This document shows, piece by piece, positions 1 to 7,805 of a stretch of 64,000 nucleotides of DNA. Numbering within the stretch: position 1 is the stretch's first letter; every line of letters starts with the position of its first letter. The translations under genes were made by a program, and so were the position numbers. The DNA comes from Catellatospora bangladeshensis (GTDB taxonomy: Bacteria > Actinomycetota > Actinomycetes > Mycobacteriales > Micromonosporaceae): assembly GCF_016862575.1 (NCBI RefSeq), contig NZ_BONF01000034.1, positions 1-64,000 on the forward strand, in the 5' to 3' direction. The notes under the pieces are model-generated. The model had not been told where the DNA came from. It saw only the letters and a list, made by a program, of their open reading frames with translations, and did no database searches.

Positions 1-39
1 CTTACGTGGTTGCGTCCTCCGGCCGCATCCGTGCCGGTG

Positions 40-969
40 TCAGTGCTCGATCGGGTGCATGACGGCGACCGGGCTGTGCGCGTGGTGGGCGAGGGTGAGG
101 CTGACCGAGCCGAGCAGCAGACCGGCGAACCCGCCCCGGCCCCGCGAGCCGACCACGGTCAGCGCGGCGCCCTGGGAGGCCTCGACCATGCTGTGCTCGG
201 GGTTGAGGCTGCGTACGGCGCGGGTTTCGATGCCGAGGCCGGGGTGCTCGCTGAGCAGGCGGCTGGTCGCGGCGGCCAGCAGCCGCTGTGCGCCTTCCTC
301 GGCGGCGCGCTCGGCCTCGGCCTGCTGCGCTTCGCCGCCGGGGCCGAGGTGGAACCACGGCTGCGGCCAGTAGACGTGCACGATGATCAGGGGCACGTCG
401 CGGCCGGCCGCCTCCTGCGCGGCGAAGATCAGTGCGGCCTGCGCGGCGGGAGATCCGTCGATGCCGACCACGACGGGTCCGGCCGGCTCCGGCTGCACCG
501 GCGCGGCCTCGTCGTCGGAGCCGGTTCCGGCGGGGCGTACGACGATGACGGGCCCGTGGGCGTGTGCGGCGACCTGGGCCGACACCGAGCCGAGCAGCAG
601 TTCGGCGAAGCCGCCGAGGCCGCGGCAGCCGACGACGGTGACCGCCGCGGTGCGGGACCGCTCGATGAGCGCGGCGGCGGGGGTCTGGGTGAGCTGCTCG
701 GCGTACACCTCGCCGAGCGAGGGCTGCTGCTTGCGCAGCGTCTCGACCAGTTCGGCGAGGTCCGCGTCGATCGCGGCACGGGTCGCGGACTCGTCGAACC
801 AGGCCTCGGCGAGCGCGACGGTGCCGTACCCCCACATCGGGCTGACGTAGCAGTAGAGCAGGTGCAGGGGCGCCTCGCGGCGGGCGGCGAGGGCGGCGGC
901 GTGGTACGCGGCGGCGTGGCTGGACGGGGAGCCGTCGACGCCGACGATGACGGGCCGGTGGGTGCTCAT
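40..969 (-). CDS. Tandem universal stress protein (two UspA domains)
   Basis: Cytoplasmic nucleotide-binding stress protein of 309 residues with two UspA repeats. Each repeat begins with a VVGIDGS/VVGVDGSP strand (around residues 8 and 161) and ends with the ATP-binding signature G-x2-G-x9-[12 protein letters not shown] then LLLGSVS in the first repeat, [10 protein letters not shown] then LLLGSVS in the second. Both repeats therefore look competent for ATP binding. A longer reading frame starts at 1011, but the ATG at 969 is preceded by AGGAG at a normal distance and begins directly at the conserved strand, so I chose it. It stands alone, followed by a TetR gene on the same strand. In actinomycetes such tandem Usp proteins are usually induced by hypoxia or dormancy; no operator is visible here. 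Confidence 0.93.
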   Translation of the reverse strand: MSTHRPVIVGVDGSPSSHAAAYHAAALAARREAPLHLLYCYVSPMWGYGTVALAEAWFDESATRAAIDADLAELVETLRKQQPSLGEVYAEQLTQTPAAALIERSRTAAVTVVGCRGLGGFAELLLGSVSAQVAAHAHGPVIVVRPAGTGSDDEAAPVQPEPAGPVVVGIDGSPAAQAALIFAAQEAAGRDVPLIIVHVYWPQPWFHLGPGGEAQQAEAERAAEEGAQRLLAAATSRLLSEHPGLGIETRAVRSLNPEHSMVEASQGAALTVVGSRGRGGFAGLLLGSVSLTLAHHAHSPVAVMHPIEH

Positions 970-1048
970 GGGAGGGCTCCTGTTCCGCGAGGGTGTGTGC
1001 CGTACCCCCAACCCTGTCGCTCGCGGGGCGGCCCGGTCAGTGCCGCCA

Positions 1049-1066
1049 GGCCCGCGTGGGCGGGCC
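1049..1066 (-). terminator. Short GC hairpin after the TetR gene
   Basis: Perfect 7-bp stem GGCCCGC/GCGGGCC with a 4-base loop, located about 20 bases beyond the stop codon of the minus-strand TetR gene. There is no T-run, as is usual for GC-rich actinomycetes, so terminator function is inferred. Confidence 0.4.
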
Positions 1067-1086
1067 CTTGGTCCCGTCCGGTCGTC

Positions 1087-1695
1087 TCACGGGAGGCGGC
1101 GTCCGGGCCGGACGGCGCCGGTGAGGACCGCGGTCACGGCCCGGTGCACGGCCTCGGTGGTGGGCGGGGTGCCGGTGCGGTCGGCGTGCAGCAGGTGCAC
1201 GGTGCCGATCAGCATCGCGGCGAGGGTGTCGGTGTCGACATCGGAGGCGAGGCGGCCGAGTTCGCGTTCGGCGGCCAGGTAGCGGCCGATCATGATCGCG
1301 GCGTCGGTGAGCACCGGGACGCCCGCCGGCCAGGCGTCGCGCAGCCGGGCCCGCAGCTCGTCGCGGTAGCTGACCAGGGCGACGATCGCCACCGCGGCGG
1401 AGCGGAACAGGCCGGTGAGGGCCGCGGTGAGGTTGGCGTCGACGGTGTTCGTGCCCGCCGTTTCGAGCAGGGCCGCGGCCTGCGGGTCGAGCCGGCCGAT
1501 GCGGTCGAGCACGAAGGCGGCGAGGAAGTCGTCGAAGTCGGCGAAGTGGCGGTGCAGCACGCCCTTGGCGACCCCGGCCTCGGCGGTGAGGGCGCGGCTG
1601 GTCAGGGCGCTGGGTCCGTCCCGCAGCAGGATGCGCTCGGCGGCGTCGAACAGCTGCTCGCGGATGTCGCGCAGGGCCACTCCGGTCGGTGCCAC
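1087..1695 (-). CDS. TetR-family transcriptional regulator
   Basis: DNA-binding repressor of 202 residues. The N-terminal 60 residues form a classical TetR helix-turn-helix (REQLFDAAERILLRDG, then TSRALTAEAGVAKGVLHRHF); the rest is an all-helical ligand-binding domain of unknown specificity. An ORF extends to 1746, but the GTG at 1695 has AAGGAG seven bases upstream and leaves the palindromic operators free in the promoter, so I prefer it. It is divergent from the methyltransferase at 1747. Two near-perfect inverted repeats sit between them, so it probably represses both itself and the methyltransferase. Confidence 0.9.
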   Translation of the reverse strand: MAPTGVALRDIREQLFDAAERILLRDGPSALTSRALTAEAGVAKGVLHRHFADFDDFLAAFVLDRIGRLDPQAAALLETAGTNTVDANLTAALTGLFRSAAVAIVALVSYRDELRARLRDAWPAGVPVLTDAAIMIGRYLAAERELGRLASDVDTDTLAAMLIGTVHLLHADRTGTPPTTEAVHRAVTAVLTGAVRPGRRLP

Positions 1696-1715
1696 CGGTT
1701 CTCCTTCGGGTTGAC

Positions 1716-1755
1716 GAGTGGGCGCTCGCCCACTCATAGTGGGCACATGCCCACT
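1716..1755. promoter_or_regulatory. Twin palindromic operators between tetR and the methyltransferase gene
   Basis: Two inverted repeats with almost the same half-site: GAGTGGGCG-ct-CGCCCACTC (1716-1735) and AGTGGGCA-ca-TGCCCACT (1738-1755). Their centres are 21 bp apart, two helical turns. The second covers the ATG start (1747) of the methyltransferase gene, which has no room for a ribosome binding site and may be leaderless. The arrangement fits two TetR dimers on the same DNA face. Confidence 0.75.
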
Positions 1756-2553
1756 CTACCGCCCGAGCCCTCGTCCGACGCCCTGCGCCAGGTCGCTCAG
1801 TCGTTCGGCACCGACGCGGCCCGCTACGACCGGACCCGCCCGCCGTACCCTGCCGAGCTGATCGCCCGCATCGTCGCGGCCAGCCCCGGACCGGCGGTTC
1901 TCGACGTGGGCTGCGGCACCGGCATCGCCGCCCGGCAGCTGCGCGACGCGGGCTGCACGGTGCTCGGCGTCGAGCCGGATCCGCGCATGGCCGAGACGGC
2001 CCGCGCCGGAGGCATCCCGGTCGAGGTGGCGACGTTCGAGCAGTGGGAACCGGCCGGCCGCGTGTTCGACGCCGTGGTCGCCGGGCAGGCCTGGCACTGG
2101 GTCGACGCCGAGGCCGGAGCCGCCCAGGCCGCACGGGTGCTGCGGCCCGGCGGCCTGTTCGCCGCGTTCTGGCACGTGTTCCAGCCGCCACCGGCCGTGG
2201 GCGAGGCCTTCGCTGCGGCGTTCCGGCAGGCGGCGCCCGCGGCACCGGTCGACGTGTCGCTGCTGAGGCAGCCCGCCGACGCGTACCGGATGATGTGCGA
2301 CCGGACCGCCGCCGGGCTTCGCGCCGCGGGCGGGTTCAGCGCGCCGGAGCGGTGGCACTACCACTGGGAAATGCCCTACACGCGCGACGAGTGGCTCGCG
2401 CTGCTGCCCACGCAGGGACTGATGACCAGGCTCGCGCCCGAGCAGGTGGCGCGCGTGCAGGCGGACGTCGGGGCCGCGATCGACGCGATCGGCGGCGGTT
2501 TCACGATGGCGTACGAGACCGTCGCGATCGCCGCGAGACGCGAGGCGGCCTGA
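1747..2553 (+). CDS. Class I SAM-dependent methyltransferase
   Basis: Soluble methyltransferase of 268 residues. SAM-binding motif I is VLDVGCGTG (around residue 48), followed by the acidic motif II GVEPDPRMAE; a later AWHWVD segment and VLRPGG motif are typical of the Methyltransf_11/UbiE-like group whose substrates are small molecules. The substrate cannot be read from the sequence. The start ATG lies inside a palindromic operator directly beside the divergent tetR gene and has no Shine-Dalgarno sequence, so the mRNA may be leaderless. Control by that TetR protein is likely, which suggests modification of a toxic or antibiotic-like small molecule; that role is inference. Confidence 0.9.
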   Translation: MPTLPPEPSSDALRQVAQSFGTDAARYDRTRPPYPAELIARIVAASPGPAVLDVGCGTGIAARQLRDAGCTVLGVEPDPRMAETARAGGIPVEVATFEQWEPAGRVFDAVVAGQAWHWVDAEAGAAQAARVLRPGGLFAAFWHVFQPPPAVGEAFAAAFRQAAPAAPVDVSLLRQPADAYRMMCDRTAAGLRAAGGFSAPERWHYHWEMPYTRDEWLALLPTQGLMTRLAPEQVARVQADVGAAIDAIGGGFTMAYETVAIAARREAA

Positions 2554-2643
2554 TCGCGCTCTCGCTCATCCGGGTAGGGTGAGGGCAGGTGTGCCGGGAA
2601 GTCTGGTCGGCGATTCCGTCAGCCTGACCGGAGGAGCCCGGCC

Positions 2644-3972
2644 GTGAACGCACCCGCCCGCCGCAAAGTCATCTTCGGACGGGGCTCCTGGCCCGAAGCC
2701 CGCCGCCTGGCCGACATCCTGCGCCTGGAGACCGTGGGCGGAGCGCTCCTGCTGGCCGCCGCCGCCGTCGCCATGATCTGGGCCAACTCCCCGTGGGCAC
2801 CCGCCTACGAGGCGCTGCGCGAGTACGAGATCGGCCCCGCCTCGCTGCACCTGCACCTGCCGCTCGGCGTGTGGGCCGCCGACGGGCTGCTCGCGATCTT
2901 CTTCTTCGTCGCCGGGCTGGAGCTCAAACGCGAGTTCGTCGCCGGCGACCTGCGCGAACCCGCCCGCGCGGCCGTTCCGGTGGCCGCCGCGGTGGGCGGC
3001 GTGCTGCTGCCCGCACTGATCTACACGCTGGTCAACCACGGTGACCCGGCCGCCCGCGCCGGATGGGCGATCCCCACCGCCACCGACATCGCCTTCGCGC
3101 TGGCCGTGCTCGCCGTCGTCGGCCGCAACCTGCCCACCGGCCTGCGTACGTTCCTGCTCACGCTCGCGGTCGTCGACGACCTCATCGCCATCGTGATCAT
3201 CGCCTTCGTGTACACCGAGACCCTGCACCCGCTGCCGCTGGCCGCCGCGCTGCTGCCGCTGGCCGCGTTCGGGGTCCTCGTGCAGCGGCGGATCAGGTCG
3301 CCGTGGCTGCTCGTCCCGCTTGCCGTCGCCACCTGGGCGCTCGTGCACGCCTCGGGGGTGCACGCGACGGTCGCGGGGGTGCTGCTCGCGTTCACCGTGC
3401 CGGTGCTGCCGCGCGACCCGGAGGGCGGTGCCCACCAGGGGCTCGCAGCGCGGTTCGAGCACCGGTTGCGGCCGGTCTCGGCAGGGCTGGCGGTGCCCGT
3501 GTTCGCGCTGATGAGCGCCGGGGTGGCGCTGGGCGGCGCCGCCGGGCTGGCCGCGTCCCTGTCGTCGGGGGTCTCGGTGGGCATCGTCGCGGGCCTGGTC
3601 CTGGGCAAGGTCGCCGGTGTGCTGGCCGCGACCGCGCTGGTGGCCCGGTTCACCGCGGCGCGGCTCGACGACGGTCTGGCCTGGATCGACATCTTCGGCC
3701 TGGCGATGCTCACCGGCGTTGGGTTCACCGTGTCGCTGCTGGTGACCGACCTGGCGTTCGGCCCCGGGTCAGCGGCGGCGGGCGACGCCACGATCGCCGT
3801 GCTGGCCGGGTCGGTGGCCGCCGCCGTCCCCGCCGCCGTGGTGCTGCGCCTGCGCGACCGGGCATACCGCAAGCTGGCCGAGGCCGAGCGGGTCGACGCC
3901 GACCACGACGGCATACCGGACGTCTACCAGGTTCGGGCAGCTGAGCTCCCAGAACGCTCCGAGCCGGCGTAG
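2644..3972 (+). CDS. nhaA: Na+/H+ antiporter NhaA
   Basis: Integral membrane antiporter of 442 residues that exchanges cytoplasmic Na+ (or Li+) for external protons at alkaline pH. The NhaA hallmarks are present: [13 protein letters not shown] near residue 87, PTATDIAFA near 144, and the essential adjacent aspartates in VVDDL (D178, D179). About eleven or twelve hydrophobic segments are visible. GGAGGAG lies seven bases before the GTG start. The last 35 residues are polar ([11 protein letters not shown] segment), a short cytoplasmic tail. It is monocistronic: a hairpin follows 40 bases after the stop. Confidence 0.97.
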   Translation: MNAPARRKVIFGRGSWPEARRLADILRLETVGGALLLAAAAVAMIWANSPWAPAYEALREYEIGPASLHLHLPLGVWAADGLLAIFFFVAGLELKREFVAGDLREPARAAVPVAAAVGGVLLPALIYTLVNHGDPAARAGWAIPTATDIAFALAVLAVVGRNLPTGLRTFLLTLAVVDDLIAIVIIAFVYTETLHPLPLAAALLPLAAFGVLVQRRIRSPWLLVPLAVATWALVHASGVHATVAGVLLAFTVPVLPRDPEGGAHQGLAARFEHRLRPVSAGLAVPVFALMSAGVALGGAAGLAASLSSGVSVGIVAGLVLGKVAGVLAATALVARFTAARLDDGLAWIDIFGLAMLTGVGFTVSLLVTDLAFGPGSAAAGDATIAVLAGSVAAAVPAAVVLRLRDRAYRKLAEAERVDADHDGIPDVYQVRAAELPERSEPA

Positions 3973-4013
3973 AGCCAGGTTCTGTCTTGCGGCTCATGGG
4001 CGCGCGGCGCGAC

Positions 4014-4041
4014 CGTGCAGCCGTGGATCCGCGGCTGCACG
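4014..4041 (+). terminator. Hairpin downstream of nhaA
   Basis: Perfect 10-bp stem CGTGCAGCCG/CGGCTGCACG with an 8-base loop, 41 bases after the nhaA stop. Probable factor-independent or pausing terminator. Its presence argues against a translation start at 4015 for the next small gene. Confidence 0.6.
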
Positions 4042-4083
4042 ACGGACGGCGGTGCCGTGACCACCATCGATACAGTGCCGAAC

Positions 4084-4419
4084 ATGGCAGACACAGCGGT
4101 GACGATGACCGTCAAAGTGGGTGCGTTCAGGCACTCGTGGCACGCCCTGCACGTCACCGCCACAGTGATGACCGGCGGGTGGTGGTTCGCCGTATACGTG
4201 CTGCACGCCGTCCTTTGGACGCTGAACCGGGCCAGCGTGACACTGGAGATCCCGCGGGGCGGCCGGATCGAGTACCGCGACGGCTACCCCAACGTCCTCA
4301 TGGAAGACGAGTACTTGACGCCGCGCTCAGCAAGGGAGCGGTTCATCACGTACGGCCCGTGGGTCATCCCCGCGGTGGTGGTCGCCGGACTCGTCACCAT
4401 GCAACTGGCAAGCGGCTGA
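4084..4419 (+). CDS. Small two-helix membrane protein, unknown function
   Basis: About 111 residues; I do not recognise the family. Two hydrophobic segments are visible: VTATVMTGGWWFAVYVLHAVLW (split by Trp pairs, near residues 25-46) and YGPWVIPAVVVAGLVTMQLA at the C-terminus. Between them lies a polar loop rich in charged residues (RGGRIEYRDGYPN). The frame is open from 4015, but that codon lies inside the nhaA terminator hairpin. The ATG at 4084 (residues MADTAVTM) follows a GATACA -10-like element and may be leaderless; GTG at 4057 is an alternative. It stands alone between nhaA and a divergent gene. Confidence 0.6.
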   Translation: MADTAVTMTVKVGAFRHSWHALHVTATVMTGGWWFAVYVLHAVLWTLNRASVTLEIPRGGRIEYRDGYPNVLMEDEYLTPRSARERFITYGPWVIPAVVVAGLVTMQLASG

Positions 4420-4502
4420 GCATTGCCGCAAACGAAGAACGTCACGGCGTCGACCACCAGCCCGTCCACCAACCAGGCGATTCATGACAACGGCAGGCGT
4501 GC

Positions 4503-4937
4503 CTACGGTTCCTCGCCGGCCGCGACGCGCAGCAGCACGTCGGCATGGCAGGGCACGGGGTTGCCGTAGGCGTCCGTCAGCGGGCACCAGCAGGCCAGGT
4601 CACGGCCGTGCAGGTGCTGCCGGATGGGCGGGATGAGCAGCGCCGGGTAGCGCAGCAGGTGCGCGCGGAACAGGCCGACCGCGTCGGCCCGGTCGGCTAC
4701 GGGCCGGATCTCGTAACCGCCGGGCCGGTCGGCGTCACCGGGGTACACCCCGGGCGGAGCGCTGCCCTCGTACGGCTTCGCGTACCCGCCGGGGAACTGC
4801 TGCACCATCGCCCCGACCTCGAAGGGATTGCCCCACCGGGTCGGCCTGGTCACGATGACCGCGCCCTCAGGCAGCTGCCAGCCCTTCACCCGCCGTCGCT
4901 GGATCCGCTGCGGTGGCGTGCCGTCCTCGACTCCCAT
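4503..4937 (-). CDS. DUF4326 domain protein
   Basis: Protein of 144 residues with the DUF4326 signature: a TRWGNPF motif near the N-terminus (residue 32) and a GRDLACWCP...PCHADVLL block at the C-terminus. Family function is not established; the Cys-Trp-Cys and Cys-His pair suggest a metal or redox site, which is inference. The frame is open to 4964, but the ATG at 4937 is preceded by GGGGGGA at good spacing. It is transcribed away from the sulfonate transporter operon and shares a 110-base gap with it. Confidence 0.82.
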   Translation of the reverse strand: MGVEDGTPPQRIQRRRVKGWQLPEGAVIVTRPTRWGNPFEVGAMVQQFPGGYAKPYEGSAPPGVYPGDADRPGGYEIRPVADRADAVGLFRAHLLRYPALLIPPIRQHLHGRDLACWCPLTDAYGNPVPCHADVLLRVAAGEEP

Positions 4938-5010
4938 GTGTCCCCCCGCCGCCACCGTAGTCACGACACGGGCGCGGCCGCCACCGCATGCACCGTCCCA
5001 ACATGTAATT

Positions 5011-5036
5011 CCTACTTGACCGATGGGATTTATAGG
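5011..5036 (+). promoter_or_regulatory. Candidate Rrf2-regulator site, copy 1 (taurine/sulfonate operon)
   Basis: A 26-bp element starting CCTACT and ending TATAGG, with core ACTTGACCGATGGGATTTA. It lies 15 bases before the first gene of the importer. It shares 20 of 26 positions with the element in front of the Rrf2 gene (9342-9367) and 16 of 26 with one upstream of the sulfate operon (13803-13828). The TATAGG end could double as a -10 box, which would make it a repressor site. Confidence 0.6.
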
Positions 5037-5050
5037 CTCACGATCTTCAC

Positions 5051-5863
5051 GTGTCCGACCACTCCCCCGCGACCGCGCGGCGCGCCCGCACCATCCTGCT
5101 GCGGCTCGGCGCCGTCGTGCTGCTCGTCGCGGCCTGGTGGGCCGTCGCCGCCGCCGAGATCTGGCCGCAGGTCTTCGTGCCCGCTCCGCAGGCGGTCTGG
5201 CAGCAGTTCCTCGACACCGCGGGCCTGAGCGACACCGCCCGCCCCGGCTGGGCCGGCTACTCCCTGGGCGAGCACCTCACCGCCAGCCTGCGGCGCATGG
5301 CCCTGGGCTGCGCGTACGGCATCAGCGGCGGCCTGGTCCTGGGCCTGCTGATCGGGCTCGTCCCCGCGATCGACGCGGCGCTCGGCCCGGCGGTCACCTT
5401 CCTGCGCACCCTGCCGCCACTGGCCTACCTGAGCCTGCTGGTGATCTGGTTCGGCATCGACGAGGCGCCGAAGGTGTGGCTGCTGATGCTGGCCGCGCTG
5501 CCGCCGGTCGCGGTCGCCACCGCCGACGCGGTCCGCGGCGTCCCGGCGGACTACCTGAACGCGGCCCGCTCGCTGGGCACCCGGCGGCTGCTGCTGCCGT
5601 GGCGGGTGCTGCTGCCCGCCGCGGCGCCCGAGATCCTCACCGGGATCCGGCTGGCCGTCGGCGTCGCGTACACCACCGTGGTGGCGGCCGAGACGGTCAA
5701 CGGCGTGCCCGGCATCGGCGGCATGATCCGCGACGCCCAGCGCTACAACCAGACCGACGTGGTGGTGCTCGGCATCATCCTGATCGGCCTGTCCGGCCTG
5801 GCCTTCGACAGCCTGCTCCAGCTCGCACAGCGGCGGCTCACGCCCTGGCGCGGGCGCATCTGA
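5051..5863 (+). CDS. ABC transporter permease, taurine/sulfonate type (TauC/SsuC-like)
   Basis: Membrane subunit of 270 residues with about six helices and the BPD_transp_1 fold. The EAA-type loop that contacts the ATPase reads YLNAARSLGTRRLLLPWRVLLP (around residues 172-193). The best family match by eye is the SsuC/TauC group importing sulfonates or taurine as sulfur sources. It starts with GTG close to a candidate -10 element and lacks a clear ribosome site, so it may be leaderless. It is followed 24 bases later by the binding protein and then the ATPase, so the three form one operon. Nitrate or thiamine-precursor transporters of the same superfamily are less likely given the sulfate operon nearby. 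Confidence 0.88.
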   Translation: MSDHSPATARRARTILLRLGAVVLLVAAWWAVAAAEIWPQVFVPAPQAVWQQFLDTAGLSDTARPGWAGYSLGEHLTASLRRMALGCAYGISGGLVLGLLIGLVPAIDAALGPAVTFLRTLPPLAYLSLLVIWFGIDEAPKVWLLMLAALPPVAVATADAVRGVPADYLNAARSLGTRRLLLPWRVLLPAAAPEILTGIRLAVGVAYTTVVAAETVNGVPGIGGMIRDAQRYNQTDVVVLGIILIGLSGLAFDSLLQLAQRRLTPWRGRI

Positions 5864-5887
5864 CCCACCCATGAAGAGAGGATTCCT

Positions 5888-6943
5888 GTGAACCATTCTG
5901 TCGACCGCCGGCGCCTGCTGCTGGGCGCCCTGGGCCTGGCCGCCGCACCGGTGCTGGCGGCCTGCACCGGCGACGACGCCGAGCCCGCTGCCGGGAGCAG
6001 CGGCGGTGCGCCGAAGCAGCTGCGCATCGGCTACCAGCTCATCCCGAACGGCGACCTGATCGTCAAGGATCTGGGCTGGCTGGAGGCGGCCCTGCCGGGC
6101 ACCACGGTGGTGTGGAGCAAGTTCGACTCCGGCGGCGACGTCAACACCGCCATCCTCGCCGGGAGCCTGGACATCGGCCTGGCCGGGAGCAGCCCGGTGG
6201 CCCGCGGACTGGCCGCGCCGCTGAACATCCCGTACGCGGTGCCGTGGATCTTCGACGTGATCGGCGACAACGAGGCGCTGGTCGTGAAGCAGGAGATCGC
6301 CGACCTGGCCGGGCTGGCAGGCAAGAAGATCGCCACACCGTTCTCGTCCACCTCGCACTACAGTCTGCTGGCCGCGCTGGCCGGGGCGGGCGTGCCGGAC
6401 GGCAGCGTGAAGATCATCGACCTGGAGCCGCCGGAGATCCAGGCGGCCTGGCAGCGCGGCGACATCGACGGCGCGTACGTGTGGACGCCCGTCCTCGCCG
6501 AGCTGCGCAAGACCGGCAAGGTGCTGGTCACCAGCCGCGAGCTGGCGGGCAAGGGCAAGCTCACCGCCGACCTGGCCGTGGTGCGCACCGAGTTTCTGCA
6601 GCAGTATCCGCAGGTCGTCAAGGCGTGGATCCAGCAGCAGGACCGCGCCGTGAAGCTGGTCCGCAGCGACAAGACCGCCGCCGCGCAGGCGATCGGCCGC
6701 CAGCTCAACCTGGACGCCGACGAGGCGGGCGCCCAGCTGTCCGAACTGGTCCTGCTCGACGCCGCCGAGCAGGCGGGCGCCGACTACCTCGGCACCCCGG
6801 CCGCGCCCGGCAAGCTCGCCGAGAACCTGCACAACGCCGCGCAGTTCCTGGTCGGGCAGGGCAAGCTGCCGTCCGCGCCGGAGCTGGGCGTGTACCAGAA
6901 GGGCCTGGCCGTCCAGGCGCTGGCCGATGCCGCCGCGGCCTGA
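5888..6943 (+). CDS. Taurine/sulfonate-binding lipoprotein (TauA-like)
   Basis: Extracytoplasmic solute-binding protein of 351 residues. The N-terminus has DRRRLLLG, resembling a twin-arginine signal, followed by a lipobox LAAC, so the mature protein is a membrane-anchored lipoprotein. Sequence such as YQLIPNGDL, LAGSSPVARGL and NEALVVKQEI follows the TauA pattern, where the SSP segment contacts the sulfonate. It is the second gene of the operon and overlaps the ATPase gene by 17 bases. Ligand choice between taurine and other alkanesulfonates cannot be settled here. Confidence 0.88.
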   Translation: MNHSVDRRRLLLGALGLAAAPVLAACTGDDAEPAAGSSGGAPKQLRIGYQLIPNGDLIVKDLGWLEAALPGTTVVWSKFDSGGDVNTAILAGSLDIGLAGSSPVARGLAAPLNIPYAVPWIFDVIGDNEALVVKQEIADLAGLAGKKIATPFSSTSHYSLLAALAGAGVPDGSVKIIDLEPPEIQAAWQRGDIDGAYVWTPVLAELRKTGKVLVTSRELAGKGKLTADLAVVRTEFLQQYPQVVKAWIQQQDRAVKLVRSDKTAAAQAIGRQLNLDADEAGAQLSELVLLDAAEQAGADYLGTPAAPGKLAENLHNAAQFLVGQGKLPSAPELGVYQKGLAVQALADAAAA

Positions 6944-7721
6944 CCTGCTCGCCGCACCCGACAGCGCCACCGCCACCGCGGTGGCGCTGTCCGGCGTACG
7001 GCACGAGTACCGCTCCGGCGGGCGGCGCATCCTGGCCCTCGACGGGATCGACCTGCGGCTGGCGGCGGGCGAGTCGCTGGCCGTGGTCGGCCCGTCCGGC
7101 TGCGGCAAGAGCACCCTGCTGCGCATGATCGCGGGCTTCCTGCGCCCGTCGCACGGGGAGATCCGGGTCGGCGGCGAGCCGGTGACCGGGCCGGGGCCGG
7201 ATCGGGGCGTGGTGTTCCAGCAGCCCCGGCTGTTCCCGTGGCTGTCGGTGCGCGGCAACGTGGCCTACGGCCTGCGCGAGGCCGGCTGGGCGCGGTCCCG
7301 GCGGCGCGAGCGGGTCGAGCAGCTGCTGGAGCTGGTCGGGCTCGGCGACGTGGGCGGGCTGCGGCCGTACGAGCTGTCCGGCGGCATGCAGCAGCGGGCC
7401 GCCATCGCGCGGGCGCTCGCCCCGGATCCGGCGATCCTGCTGCTGGACGAGCCGTTCGCGGCGCTGGACGCGCTGACCCGCGAGCGGCTGCAGGAGGAGC
7501 TGCGCGGCATCTGGCTGCGTACGGGCAAGACTCTCGTGCTGGTGACGCACAGTGTGGACGAGGCGGCGCTGCTGGGCAGCCGGGTCGTCGTGCTCAGCCC
7601 GCGGCCGGGCACGGTGGTGCTGGACGAGTCCTCGGCGCTGCCACGGGTCGAGCAGGCGCGCGAGACGCCGGAGTTCGGCGCGCTGCGGACCCGGATCCTG
7701 CAGGCGGTGCGCGGCGAATGA
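6927..7721 (+). CDS. ABC transporter ATP-binding protein (TauB/SsuB-like)
   Basis: Nucleotide-binding subunit of 264 residues that powers the importer encoded by the two preceding genes. Walker A is GPSGCGKST, the Q-loop VVFQQPRLFPWL, the signature LSGGMQQR, Walker B ILLLDEP and the switch histidine LVTHSVDEA. The first 20 residues overlap the end of the binding-protein gene in another frame. A strong hairpin follows five bases after the stop. Confidence 0.93.
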   Translation: MPPRPDLLAAPDSATATAVALSGVRHEYRSGGRRILALDGIDLRLAAGESLAVVGPSGCGKSTLLRMIAGFLRPSHGEIRVGGEPVTGPGPDRGVVFQQPRLFPWLSVRGNVAYGLREAGWARSRRRERVEQLLELVGLGDVGGLRPYELSGGMQQRAAIARALAPDPAILLLDEPFAALDALTRERLQEELRGIWLRTGKTLVLVTHSVDEAALLGSRVVVLSPRPGTVVLDESSALPRVEQARETPEFGALRTRILQAVRGE

Positions 7722-7725
7722 CGCT

Positions 7726-7763
7726 GCCCCCACCTCGTCTCCGTCCCTGGGCGAGGTGGGGGC
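7726..7763 (+). terminator. Terminator of the sulfonate importer operon
   Basis: Perfect 12-bp stem GCCCCCACCTCG/CGAGGTGGGGGC with a 14-base loop, starting five bases after the stop codon. It lies between convergent genes and may serve both strands. Confidence 0.8.
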
Positions 7764-7805
7764 AGCGGACCCGGGCGGCTCCGCTCCGCCCGGGAGTCCA
7801 GCGGG

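Noticed and set aside
1696-1746. ATG starts at 1746/1737 for the first TetR regulator
   Set aside because: They would translate through its own operators; GTG 1695 has AAGGAG at ideal distance.
4015-4083. N-terminal extension of the small membrane protein after nhaA
   Set aside because: The GTG at 4015 lies within the nhaA terminator hairpin and the extension has no hydrophobic or conserved pattern.
5001-5050. Riboswitch in front of the sulfonate operon
   Set aside because: The leader is too short for a SAM or other sulfur riboswitch; the conserved element is better explained as a protein-binding site.
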